A DNA stretch of 64,000 nucleotides from Curvibacter microcysteis (lineage in GTDB: Bacteria; Pseudomonadota; Gammaproteobacteria; Burkholderiales; Burkholderiaceae_C): assembly GCF_028649455.1 (NCBI RefSeq), contig NZ_JAQSIO010000006.1, positions 62,001 to 126,000 on the forward strand, in the 5' to 3' direction. Numbering within the stretch: the stretch's first letter is position 1; every line of letters starts with the position of its first letter. The notes beneath the pieces are model-generated. The model ran no database searches, was not told where the DNA came from, and saw nothing but the letters and a program-made list of their open reading frames with translations. This document shows positions 56,920 to 64,000 of the stretch, in pieces. The position numbers and the translations under genes are program-made.

Positions 56920-56949
56920 CGTAGAGTGGGGTCGGCGACAGAAAGTTCC
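56920..56949 (-). promoter_or_regulatory. Possible ECF-type promoter of the lipid operon
   Basis: On the minus strand GGAACTT (56943-56949) is followed after 17 bases by TCTACG (56920-56925). This resembles the GGAAC...TCTRA layout of RpoE-type ECF promoters. It would give a leader of about 170 bases before the FAD gene. Found by eye; consensus for the ChrR-linked sigma may differ. Confidence 0.35.
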
Positions 56950-57008
56950 ACCGGTTCACAGGTAATTTCCTGTCAAAAGAGAGAGGCATGGCGTTGGTCT
57001 CCGCAGCC

Positions 57009-57605
57009 TCAGGGGGCTGCCAACTCACGTTGCAGGGTTTTGAGCAGGGCTTTGTCGTCAGGGCCGGTCATGCTGGAGTAGCTGCCCACCAACTCGCCCT
57101 TGCGGTTGATCACGTACTTGTAGAAGTTCCAGCGCGGGGTCTGACCCGACATCTGCGCCAGTTGCTTGTAGAAGGGGGAGGCCTGCGCACCCGACACGCT
57201 GCTCTTGGCGAACATCGGAAACTTCACCCCGAAGGTGTTTTCGCAGAAGTCCGCAATCTGCTGGTTGTTGCCGGTTTCTTGCGAAAAATCGTTGGATGGG
57301 AAGCCCAGCACCACCAGGCCTTGGTCCTTGTAGCGGGCATGCAGGCCTTCCAGGCCCTTGTACTGGCCCGTGAAACCGCAGTAACTGGCCGTGTTGACCA
57401 CCAGCAGCACCTTGCCCTTGTACTGGCACAGCGACTGTGGCTTTTCGTCTTGCAGGCGGGCGAAGGTGTGTTGCAAGATGGCTGGGCAGGCCGCGTCGCT
57501 GCCTGTGGCCGCGCTGGGGGCCGGGTTGGCGGCGCTGGCCGGCAGGGCCCAGACAAGACCCCAGACCCATGGCAGCAGCAGTTTGGCGGCAAGAACAGTG
57601 CGCAT
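57009..57605 (-). CDS. Glutathione peroxidase family protein, exported
   Basis: A 198-residue thiol peroxidase with an N-terminal signal peptide (VLAAKLLLPWVWGLVWALPASA). Catalytic Cys in LLVVNTASYCGFTGQYKGLEGL (Cys, not selenocysteine). FPSNDFSQETGNNQQIADFC and WNFYKYVINRKGELVG complete the peroxidatic site. Bacterial Cys-GPx enzymes usually use thioredoxin. The start MRTVLAAKLL is preferred over a Met 14 codons earlier. It is divergent from the photolyase gene across a 161-base AT-rich region and lies upstream of the lipid operon on the same strand. Confidence 0.92.
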   Translation of the reverse strand: MRTVLAAKLLLPWVWGLVWALPASAANPAPSAATGSDAACPAILQHTFARLQDEKPQSLCQYKGKVLLVVNTASYCGFTGQYKGLEGLHARYKDQGLVVLGFPSNDFSQETGNNQQIADFCENTFGVKFPMFAKSSVSGAQASPFYKQLAQMSGQTPRWNFYKYVINRKGELVGSYSSMTGPDDKALLKTLQRELAAP

Positions 57606-57766
57606 ACAGACCCCAGTTCGGAAATTGGTGAGAAGACGTATCTTCATCCTTGCGAAAGTATACTGCTTAGTATTCTTTTAATACCATTTGGTTTTTATTT
57701 CTCCACTTTGTTGACACAGGCTTTGACCATGCGCGCGTATCAGCTTTCAGCACCCCGGAGCCGGCC

Positions 57767-59338
57767 ATGAGCCCCGAGCGCAGCAGCCCGGCCTGGACCC
57801 GCCCCCAGCGGGTCGTGTGGGTACTGGGTGACCAGTTGTGGCTGGGGCACCCCGCCCTGGTCGACTTCAACCCGGCCACCGACCATGTGCTGATGGTGGA
57901 GGCGCCAGGCGAAGCCCGCGCCGTCTGGAACCACCGGGCGCGAATAGCCGTTTTTTTGTCGGCCATGCGGCATTTCTGCAACGACCTGCACCGTCAGGGC
58001 TGGGCCTACACCTATGTGCGGCTGACCGACATGCCTGACGAGCCCAGTCTGGCAGGTCGCGCCCAGCAGGCTTTGCAAACACTGCAGCCGAAGGTCCTGC
58101 GCCTGTGCGAGCCTGGCGACTGGCGCACGCTGGAGTCCGCGCGCAGCGTGGCGCATGGGCTGGGGGTGGACTTTGAGGTCTTGGCAGACCCGCATTTCAT
58201 GTGCTCCCGCGCCGAATTTGCGCGCTGGGCCCTGGGCAAAAAGACACTGCGCATGGAGTTCTTCTACCGCGACATGCGGCGCCGCCACGGCGTGCTCATG
58301 GACGGGCGTGACCCGGCGGGCGGGCAGTGGAATTACGACAGCGACAACCGACAGGGCTTTCCGTCCAGTGGTCCAGGCCCCATCGCCACGCCGGAGCAGT
58401 TCCCGCCAGACCGCATCACCGAACAAGTGCTGGCCTTGGTGGCGGAGCAGTTCCCTGACCACCCGGGTTCGCTGGCCCACTTTGTCTGGCCCGTCACGCG
58501 GGCCCAGGCGCTGGAGGCGCTGGACCGCTTCATCACCGTGCGCTTGGCGCCCTTCGGCCCCTACCAGGATGCCATGTGGACCGGCACGCCTTGGGGTTGG
58601 CATTCGCTGCTGTCGGTGGCCTTGAACCTGCACCTGCTGGACCCGCGCGAGGTGATTGCCGCTGCTGAAACCGCCTGGCGCGAGCGCCACCTGCCGCTGG
58701 CCAGTGTGGAGGGTTTCATCCGGCAAATCCTGGGCTGGCGTGAGTTCATCCGGGGCCTGTACTGGCTGGACATGCCGCACATGGCCGAGGCCAACCACTT
58801 TGACCATCACCGCGCCCTGCCCGCCTGGTACTGGACCGGCCAGACCCGCATGGCCTGCCAGCGCGAGGTGGTGCAGCAAACCTTGGCGCATGGCTACGCC
58901 CACCACATCCAGCGCCTGATGGTGACCGGTCAGTTCGCTTTGTTGGCCGAGGTGGAGCCGCGCCTGGTCAGCGACTGGTACCTGGCCATGTACGTGGATG
59001 CCGTGGAGTGGGTGGAGCTGCCCAACACGGCGGGCATGGCCTTGCACGCCACCGGTCCGCGTTTCACCAGCAAGCCCTACATTGCCAGTGGCCAGTACCT
59101 CAAGCGCATGAGCAACTACTGCCAGGGCTGCGCCTACGACCCGGCTCAGCGCGTGGGCCCCAAGGCCTGTCCGGTCAGCACCTTGTATTGGCACTTCTTG
59201 CTGCGCCATGCCGATGAGCTGGCGCGCAACCCCCGCACCGCCTTGATGGTCAAAAGCACGGCACGCTTGTCCCCCGAGGAGCGGGACCGCATAACCGAAA
59301 CGGCCACTTATGTCCTTGACCATCTCGATGATTTGTAA
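57767..59338 (+). CDS. Iron-sulfur bacterial cryptochrome/photolyase (FeS-BCP/PhrB type)
   Basis: A 523-residue flavoprotein of the prokaryotic (6-4) photolyase group, repairing UV lesions with blue light or acting as a photoreceptor. The antenna domain starts VVWVLGDQLWLGHPALVDF. The FAD/catalytic half includes TPWGWHSLLSVALNLHLLDPREV, FIRQILGWREFIRGLYW and ALPAWYWTGQTRMACQ. Four cysteines, C364, C452, C455 and C468, match the spacing (88, 3, 13) of the 4Fe-4S ligands in PhrB (C350, C438, C441, C454). The start MSPERSSPAW has cggag upstream. Divergent from the peroxidase; the diiron gene follows after 50 bases. Confidence 0.92.
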   Translation: MSPERSSPAWTRPQRVVWVLGDQLWLGHPALVDFNPATDHVLMVEAPGEARAVWNHRARIAVFLSAMRHFCNDLHRQGWAYTYVRLTDMPDEPSLAGRAQQALQTLQPKVLRLCEPGDWRTLESARSVAHGLGVDFEVLADPHFMCSRAEFARWALGKKTLRMEFFYRDMRRRHGVLMDGRDPAGGQWNYDSDNRQGFPSSGPGPIATPEQFPPDRITEQVLALVAEQFPDHPGSLAHFVWPVTRAQALEALDRFITVRLAPFGPYQDAMWTGTPWGWHSLLSVALNLHLLDPREVIAAAETAWRERHLPLASVEGFIRQILGWREFIRGLYWLDMPHMAEANHFDHHRALPAWYWTGQTRMACQREVVQQTLAHGYAHHIQRLMVTGQFALLAEVEPRLVSDWYLAMYVDAVEWVELPNTAGMALHATGPRFTSKPYIASGQYLKRMSNYCQGCAYDPAQRVGPKACPVSTLYWHFLLRHADELARNPRTALMVKSTARLSPEERDRITETATYVLDHLDDL

Positions 59339-59388
59339 AGGTTTTTTGAGCCAAGCCCTTAAAATTGGGGGAATAACGAAAGATCGCC

Positions 59389-60264
59389 ATGCTCTACCCT
59401 GAACTTTTCAAGCAACTCGAGTCCGTCCGCTGGGACATGGACAAGGACATTCCCTGGGACCAGTTCGATGCCTCCAAGCTGTCGGACGAGCAGGCCCAGA
59501 CCATCAAGATGAATGCCATCACCGAGTGGGCCGCCCTGCCGGCCACCGAGATGTTCCTGCGTGACAACCGGGGTGACAGCGATTTTTCGGCCTTCATGTC
59601 GATCTGGTTCTTCGAGGAGCAAAAGCACTCCCTGGTGCTGATGGAGTACCTGCGCCGCTTCCGCCCCGAGCTGGTGCCCACCGAGCAAGAACTGCATGAA
59701 ATCCGTTTTGAGTTCGACCCCGCGCCGGCCCTCGAAACCCTGATGCTGCATTTCTGCGGCGAAATCCGCCTCAACCACTGGTACCGCCGCGCCTCCGAGT
59801 GGCACACCGAGCCGGTGATCAAGCAGATCTACACCACGCTGAGCCAGGATGAAGCCCGCCACGGTGGTGCCTACCTGCGTTACATGAAGCGCGCCATCAA
59901 CAACTTTGGCAACGACGCCAAAGCCGCTTTCACCAAGGTGGGGGTGCTCATGGCCAGCGCTCGCCGCACCGCGCAAGCACTGCACCCCACCAACCTGCAC
60001 GTCAACAAAGACCTGTTCCCGCGTGACACCATCCAGAGCCGCCTGCCCAACCCCGAGTGGCTGGAACACTGGCTGGACAAGCAGATCAACTTTGACGCCG
60101 TGTGGGAAACGAAGGTCGTGGACCGCATCCTGCACAACATGAGCCTGCTGATGGACCGCAGCTTCAAGAGCGTGCAAGAACTCAACCGCTACCGCAAGGA
60201 GCTCGCAGCCAGCCTGGCGCCGGCCACGTCGGGCACACCCGCCGCAGGCGCACAGCCCGCGTGA
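59389..60264 (+). CDS. Diiron ferritin-like / acyl-ACP-desaturase-like protein
   Basis: A 291-residue, mostly helical protein with a diiron pattern. ITEWAALPATEMF supplies a first Glu, FFEEQKHSLVLMEYL carries EExxH, ETLMLHFCGEIRLNHWY another Glu, and SQDEARHGGAYLRY gives DExRH. This spacing resembles fatty acyl-ACP desaturases and ferritin-like oxidases. Substrate unknown; linkage to photolyase and the Cfa-type lipid operon makes a lipid role attractive but inferred. The C-terminal 20 residues are Ala/Pro/Thr-rich. The start MLYPELFKQL is clear. A hairpin follows. Confidence 0.82.
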   Translation: MLYPELFKQLESVRWDMDKDIPWDQFDASKLSDEQAQTIKMNAITEWAALPATEMFLRDNRGDSDFSAFMSIWFFEEQKHSLVLMEYLRRFRPELVPTEQELHEIRFEFDPAPALETLMLHFCGEIRLNHWYRRASEWHTEPVIKQIYTTLSQDEARHGGAYLRYMKRAINNFGNDAKAAFTKVGVLMASARRTAQALHPTNLHVNKDLFPRDTIQSRLPNPEWLEHWLDKQINFDAVWETKVVDRILHNMSLLMDRSFKSVQELNRYRKELAASLAPATSGTPAAGAQPA

Positions 60265-60315
60265 TCCTGTGGCCACGTGGATGCCTCGCAGGCCTCCACG
60301 TCCACGCGCAAAACA

Positions 60316-60338
60316 AAACGGCCCGTCAAGGGCCGTTT
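60316..60338. terminator. Bidirectional terminator between diiron gene and HD-GYP gene
   Basis: 9-bp stem AAACGGCCC / GGGCCGTTT with loop GTCAA. On the minus strand it runs into TTTTGTTTTG, so it best serves the HD-GYP-like gene; the plus-strand T-run is short. Confidence 0.8.
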
Positions 60339-60366
60339 GGCTTCAGGGGGGCTTGGAGGCACTGAC

Positions 60367-61584
60367 TCACATCAGCGTCAGCAAGCGCTCCAGGGGCAAA
60401 TGGGTTTTGACGTCTTTCACCGGCACCCCGCTGAGCACCTTGAAATTGGCTTGAGCCGTGTCGCGCGCCGTGGGCTCGGCCGTGGCCATGCCCTGGCGGT
60501 TGATCAGCACCGCCACCCGCGGCGTGCTCGGCGTCTGGCCCCGCTTGGTGACCACAGCGATTTCGCCCGAGGCCAGCTTCACATAGGAGCCCGGCGCGTA
60601 CATGCCCACGGCCTTGATCAGGGCCGCACCGGCTTCGTCGACTTTTTTCTCTTCATCAAAGTAGCTGCCCTGCATGGCCGCGGTGGAGGGCAATGGCGAG
60701 CGCGTGGCACGCGGCGCCATGCGGGCGCCAAAAATGTCGGCGCGCTGGATCAGCCGGGCCATCTGCTGCGCGATCGGGCGCGGGGCCAAGGGCCCCGGCT
60801 TGCGGTCATGGTGGTGGGCCACGGCTTCCAGCCAGTCGGGCTCTTCGACCCCGAGTTTCTTGAGCAGAGCGACCGATTCTGCCGAGTGGTTGTCAATGGT
60901 TTGCACCTGCAAGTTGGTCAGCGGCTGGGCCTGCTGGGCCAGTTGGTCTTGCATCTCGGTCATGCTGATGTTCATGGTCAGGGCCGCTTTGCCCAGGCAG
61001 CTGACCTGGTCCTCGGTCCAGTTGAGCACCTGGCGCGCCGCCAGCATGCACACCACCGACACCAACATGGCGTGGGTGGCGCTGTACATGCGGGTTTCCG
61101 TGGCCGACAGGTGCATCAGCGCAAACAGGGTGGCATCGGGCTGGCGGTCCTTGAGCAGCATCAGGTCGGCATGCAGCTGGAACAAGCGGGTCATGAAGCC
61201 GCTGCTGTCGGGGTTGCGCAGCACCCCGTTGGCGCGCACCTGGATGTCGTGCCAGTTGGGTCGGCGGCTGGCGTCGGTGATGGTCGGTGCCGTGCTTTCC
61301 GGGCCTTTGCCGTCGGTGATGAACTGGGTCGAAGCGATGGTGCCCAGGGTCTTGCCCTCACGCACCATGGCGTGCAGCTTGCTCACATAGGCGCGGTGGC
61401 TGTCGCCGGACTCGTCGGTGTCCACGCACAGGTTGAGCCCGCGCATGGCCATGGCCTGCAGCTCTTCCTTGGATTGCACCACATAGCCTTTTTGGGCCAG
61501 CAGGACACCCGTGCTGCTGCGCAACACAAACGGCAAGGGGTAGCCCAGAGGAATGGTTTCGAGGTCTAGCTTGACGAGCTTCAT
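60367..61584 (-). CDS. HD-GYP-domain-like protein with degenerate active site
   Basis: A 405-residue cytoplasmic protein shaped like a c-di-GMP phosphodiesterase of the HD-GYP class but with lost catalytic residues. The N-terminal 90 residues resemble DUF3391-like heads. Residues about 160-290 align with HD-GYP: MYSATHAMLVSVVCMLA keeps the first His, but the HD pair is replaced (KAALTMNISM, M204-N205), and the GYP loop becomes HHHDRKPGPLAP. RADIFGARM matches the VADxxDA helix. The C-terminus (GSYVKLASGEIAVVTKRG ... RVAVLINRQG) matches the usual tail. It is probably a c-di-GMP binder or protein-interaction module rather than an enzyme. Confidence 0.85.
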   Translation of the reverse strand: MKLVKLDLETIPLGYPLPFVLRSSTGVLLAQKGYVVQSKEELQAMAMRGLNLCVDTDESGDSHRAYVSKLHAMVREGKTLGTIASTQFITDGKGPESTAPTITDASRRPNWHDIQVRANGVLRNPDSSGFMTRLFQLHADLMLLKDRQPDATLFALMHLSATETRMYSATHAMLVSVVCMLAARQVLNWTEDQVSCLGKAALTMNISMTEMQDQLAQQAQPLTNLQVQTIDNHSAESVALLKKLGVEEPDWLEAVAHHHDRKPGPLAPRPIAQQMARLIQRADIFGARMAPRATRSPLPSTAAMQGSYFDEEKKVDEAGAALIKAVGMYAPGSYVKLASGEIAVVTKRGQTPSTPRVAVLINRQGMATAEPTARDTAQANFKVLSGVPVKDVKTHLPLERLLTLM

Positions 61585-61632
61585 GATCTGTTTTGATTAT
61601 GAGCGCATTGCTTTGGTCTGAGGGGACTGATA

Positions 61633-61659
61633 GTTGACCGTTGTGACTGTCAAGTCAAC
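61633..61659. promoter_or_regulatory. Nested inverted repeats upstream of the HD-GYP-like gene
   Basis: GTTGAC (61633-61638) and GTCAAC (61654-61659) form arms; a second GTCAA at 61649-61653 also pairs with the first arm. On the minus strand this reads as the direct repeat TTGACTTGACA, which includes a -35-like TTGACA about 65 bases before the ATG. No regulator is assigned. Confidence 0.35.
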
Positions 61660-61732
61660 GACTGCCGGTTTTATGTATCCATTTGTATGAATTTCACATC
61701 ATCCCTTGGGGAGCGGGCCCCGGCAGGGGCGA

Positions 61733-62320
61733 TCAGGCCTCGACCCAGGCCAGCCGGCCTTGCCCCATTTCCTGCAAGCGCGCCACCAGGGCGGCTTGCT
61801 TGGAGGCCGGCAAGCGCCAACGTGCCGTGACCACACTGCCATGCTGCACGTCCAGCAACTCGGCCTGGACCAGGTCCAGTTCGCGGCGCAGGCTGCCCTC
61901 CAGTGCATAGGGCACGCTGCAGGCCTGTTCACACCATTTTTCCAGCCGGACCTTGGGCGCAGTCAGCAATGCCTGGGCCACGCTGTCGGTGTAGGCCCGC
62001 ACCAGGCCGCCAGCACCCAGTTTGACGCCGCCAAAGTAACGCACCACGGTGGCCAGCACGCCTTCCAGGTCCTGGTGGCGCAGCACGTCCAGCATGGGGC
62101 GGCCCGCCGTACCGCCCGGCTCGCCATCGTCCACCGCGGCGGACTGCCCGCCGGCCAGCAAGGCCCAGCAGACATGGGCGGCACCTGGGTGCTGGGCGCG
62201 CAATTGCTGCACCACGGCCTGGGCGGCCGTGCGGTCGGCCATGGGCTGCACACAGCAAATGAAGCGGCTCTTTTTGATCACCAGTTCGGCGTGGGCGGGG
62301 GCGGAGAGGGTGTGCGGCAT
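61733..62320 (-). CDS. yigZ: YigZ/IMPACT family protein
   Basis: A 195-residue protein of the YigZ/IMPACT family, related to eukaryotic IMPACT and to the C-domain of EF-G; its bacterial function is unsettled. Family core: AELVIKKSRFICCVQPMADRTAAQAVVQQLRAQHPGAAHVCWA, DDGEPGGTAGRPMLDVLRHQDLEGVLATVVRYFGGVKLGAGGLVRAYTDSVAQAL. The start MPHTLSAPA is preferred over a Met three codons upstream. Divergent from the DsbA-family gene. Confidence 0.92.
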   Translation of the reverse strand: MPHTLSAPAHAELVIKKSRFICCVQPMADRTAAQAVVQQLRAQHPGAAHVCWALLAGGQSAAVDDGEPGGTAGRPMLDVLRHQDLEGVLATVVRYFGGVKLGAGGLVRAYTDSVAQALLTAPKVRLEKWCEQACSVPYALEGSLRRELDLVQAELLDVQHGSVVTARWRLPASKQAALVARLQEMGQGRLAWVEA

Positions 62321-62455
62321 GGGGCGCAAAGCTTAACCTGAGCTCCGTTCGTGTTTGCTTTGCTGCCCAGCAAGGCTCGCCACTTTGGCCTACCATGCGG
62401 CGATTCTTGATTTGTCTGTGGCGCTTCTGGGCGCTGCACCTTGCTGCGAGGCCCC

Positions 62456-63109
62456 ATGACCACTCCCACCGTGCTGAAGATTGATTTTGTTTCTGATGTG
62501 TCCTGCCCCTGGTGCGCCATCGGCTTGAACGGCCTGCAAACAGCCTTGCAGCGCTTGGACGGTTCGGTGCAGGCAGAGCTGCACTTCCAACCCTTTGAGC
62601 TCAACCCGCAGATGGGGCCAGAAGGCCAGGACATCTCCGAGCATTTGGCCCAGAAGTACGGCGCCACGCCCGAGCAGAGCGCCGCCAACCGCGAAGCCAT
62701 CCGCCAACGTGGCGCATCGGTGGGTTTCGCCTTCAACATGGCCGCCCGTGACCGCATCTACAACACCTTTGACGCCCACCGCCTGCTGCATTGGGCCGAA
62801 GGCGAAGGCCGGCAACTGGCGCTCAAGAAGGCCTTGTTTGACGCGTACTTCGGCGCGGGCCGCAACCCTTCAGACCCGGTGGTGTTGGTCGAATTGGCGG
62901 CTGCCGTCGGTCTGGACGCCGACCGGGCACAGGCCATTCTGGCCAGCGATGAATTTGCTGGCGAGGTGCGGGACCAGGAGGCCTTCTACCAACAGCACGG
63001 CATCAACTCGGTGCCTGCCGTGATCATCAACGACCGGCATTTGATCCAGGGCGGTCAACCGCCTGAGGTGTTCGAGCAGGCACTGCGCCAGATCGCCGCT
63101 GGCGCCTGA
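62456..63109 (+). CDS. DsbA-family oxidoreductase (FrnE-like)
   Basis: A 217-residue cytoplasmic thioredoxin-fold protein with the DsbA insertion. Redox motif C17-P-W-C20 in DFVSDVSCPWCAIGLNGLQTAL, then FQPFELNPQM, NTFDAHRLLHWA and the cis-Pro loop INSVPAVIINDRHLIQGGQPPEVFEQAL. FrnE-like members act as disulfide isomerases in oxidative stress or on polyketides; substrate unknown. No signal peptide. The start MTTPTVLKID is taken; the frame is open five codons further up. Convergent with glnE across a hairpin. Confidence 0.9.
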   Translation: MTTPTVLKIDFVSDVSCPWCAIGLNGLQTALQRLDGSVQAELHFQPFELNPQMGPEGQDISEHLAQKYGATPEQSAANREAIRQRGASVGFAFNMAARDRIYNTFDAHRLLHWAEGEGRQLALKKALFDAYFGAGRNPSDPVVLVELAAAVGLDADRAQAILASDEFAGEVRDQEAFYQQHGINSVPAVIINDRHLIQGGQPPEVFEQALRQIAAGA

Positions 63110-63115
63110 GCTGCG

Positions 63116-63145
63116 CAGGCCGGGGCTCAAGGCCCCGACCGGCCT
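63116..63145. terminator. Hairpin between convergent frnE-like gene and glnE
   Basis: Inner stem CGGGGC / GCCCCG (63121-63126 with 63131-63136) and outer CAGGC / GCCTG, with a small bulge, followed on the plus strand by GTTTC. Probably terminates both genes. Confidence 0.5.
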
Positions 63146-63149
63146 GGTT

Positions 63150-64000
63150 TCATTCGAACACCGTCCTCCACAAGGCCTCGATGGCCTCGCGCTCGGTTTT
63201 CACCTGGTCCGGGTCGATCTGGGTCGGCTCTTCGTTGAGTCGGGCCTGGTGCTGGATGCGGCGCAGTTCTCGGTAGGCCACCGCCGCGCGCTCGCCCACA
63301 CCGGCGGGCAGCAGGCCGGTGGCTTCGGCGCGTTGCAGCAGTGCGATGTTGCCCACATTGGCGCGCAACTCGGGGTGCTGGGCCGATTGCGACAGCACCA
63401 GGTACTGCACGGCAAATTCGGCGTCCACCATGCCGCCCACACTGTGTTTGACGTCGAATTGGCCCGCCCGCACGGCATGGGCGCTGCGCACCCGTTCGCG
63501 CATGGTGACGATCTCCTGGCGCAAGGCCTGGGCGTCGCGCGGCGCGGTGATGACGGCCTCGCGCACCGCGTCAAAGCGGGCTTGTAAGGCGGGGCTGCCC
63601 AGCACAAAGCGGGCGCGGGTCATGGCCTGGTGTTCCCAGGTCCAGGCCGTGTTGCTGCCGCGCTGGGACTGGTACTTGGCATAGGCCTCGAAGGTGGTGA
63701 CCAGCAGGCCCGAGTTGCCGTTGGGGCGCAGCGCGGTGTCAATCTCGTACAGATCGCCTTCGCCGGTCTTCACGCTGAGCCAGTTGATCAGCTTGCGCAC
63801 AAAGGCGGCAAACACCTCGGGCGCACGCTCGTCCTCGTCTTCGTAAACGAAGACGATGTCCAGGTCACTGCCATAGCCCAGCTCTTTGCCGCCCAGCTTG
63901 CCGTAGCCAATGATGGCGAACTGCGGCAGGTCGGCGTCGCTGCGGTGGCGGTTCTTCAGGCGTTCCCAGCACCAGCGCACGGTGATTTGCAGCAAGGTGT
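63150..64000 (-). CDS. glnE: Glutamine synthetase adenylyltransferase/deadenylylase, 3' part (cut by window edge)
   Basis: Covalently controls glutamine synthetase by adenylylation and deadenylylation in nitrogen regulation. Only the C-terminal ~283 residues are present, the adenylyl-transferase half: FAIIGYGKLGGKELGYGSDLDIVFVYEDED with the GxSDxD nucleotidyltransferase metal site, LYEIDTALRPNGNSGLLVTTFEAYAKYQ, WTWEHQAMTRARFVLG and the C-terminal helical domain VKHSVGGMVDAEFAVQYLVL. The frame stays open to the right edge; the first Met visible (63995) is internal. Full-length GlnE is over 900 residues. Confidence 0.95.
   Translation of the reverse strand, partial: TLLQITVRWCWERLKNRHRSDADLPQFAIIGYGKLGGKELGYGSDLDIVFVYEDEDERAPEVFAAFVRKLINWLSVKTGEGDLYEIDTALRPNGNSGLLVTTFEAYAKYQSQRGSNTAWTWEHQAMTRARFVLGSPALQARFDAVREAVITAPRDAQALRQEIVTMRERVRSAHAVRAGQFDVKHSVGGMVDAEFAVQYLVLSQSAQHPELRANVGNIALLQRAEATGLLPAGVGERAAVAYRELRRIQHQARLNEEPTQIDPDQVKTEREAIEALWRTVFE

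Overview
The window looks like a chromosomal segment of a high-GC betaproteobacterium of the order Burkholderiales, most likely a Comamonadaceae-type organism. This rests on gene content and family resemblance (Bug-family tricarboxylate receptor, DUF3717/DUF1289 protein, class 2 ArgC, SWIB-tailed topoisomerase III, AidB-like dehydrogenase, TfpZ pilin accessory protein), not on rRNA. No rRNA, tRNA, insertion sequence, prophage or CRISPR array was seen. The apt gene is cut by the left edge and glnE by the right edge.

Layout. 1-7 kb: end of apt, then a minus-strand run speD > sugar-1-phosphate nucleotidyltransferase > pepP > GGDEF-EAL protein > MOSC protein with overlapping junctions. 7-12 kb: tkt-gapA with a terminator, a branched-chain amino acid binding protein and a small hypothetical gene. 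12-16.6 kb: a membrane diguanylate cyclase behind a perfect FNR/ANR box, then SUI1, DUF3820, SlyD-like, MBL lipoprotein and methyltransferase genes. 16.6-20 kb: Bug receptor, AidB-like dehydrogenase and a divergent TetR regulator. 20-25 kb: topoisomerase III with a histone-H1-like linker and SWIB domain, divergent from a SET-domain protein with a basic tail; a 42-bp strictly alternating pyrimidine-purine tract lies between them; birA and a SPOR-type protein follow. 25-30 kb: a TctDE-like two-component pair, MarR, recA-recX with SOS boxes. 30-34 kb: argC, sucCD, terC.

34-39 kb: a four-gene signalling operon of PP2C phosphatase, FHA protein, CHASE2 adenylate cyclase and MBL-fold cyclic nucleotide phosphodiesterase, with no kinase in the window. 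39-43 kb: type IV pilin pilA behind a sigma-54 promoter and GACA/TGTC boxes, a PglL/TfpO-type O-oligosaccharyltransferase, moaC on the opposite strand, and tfpZ. 43-49.7 kb: M48 protease, a small membrane protein, a second TerC gene behind a yybP-ykoY manganese riboswitch, yaeQ, purB and a GST.

49.7-60 kb: eight tightly overlapping minus-strand genes (FAD oxidoreductase, DUF1365, cyclopropane-fatty-acid synthase, chalcone-isomerase-like, MFS, DUF3833, SDR, NTF2-like). They resemble clusters that other proteobacteria place under ECF sigma/ChrR control for singlet-oxygen stress. Next to them are a glutathione peroxidase, an iron-sulfur photolyase with complete cluster cysteines, and a diiron ferritin-like/desaturase-like protein. 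60-64 kb: a catalytically degenerate HD-GYP protein, a YigZ/IMPACT protein, a FrnE-like DsbA-family protein and the 3' part of glnE.

Recurring themes are second messengers (two intact GGDEF proteins, one degenerate HD-GYP protein, one cAMP make-and-break operon), type IV pili with glycosylation, photo-oxidative stress and membrane lipid modification, and manganese handling.
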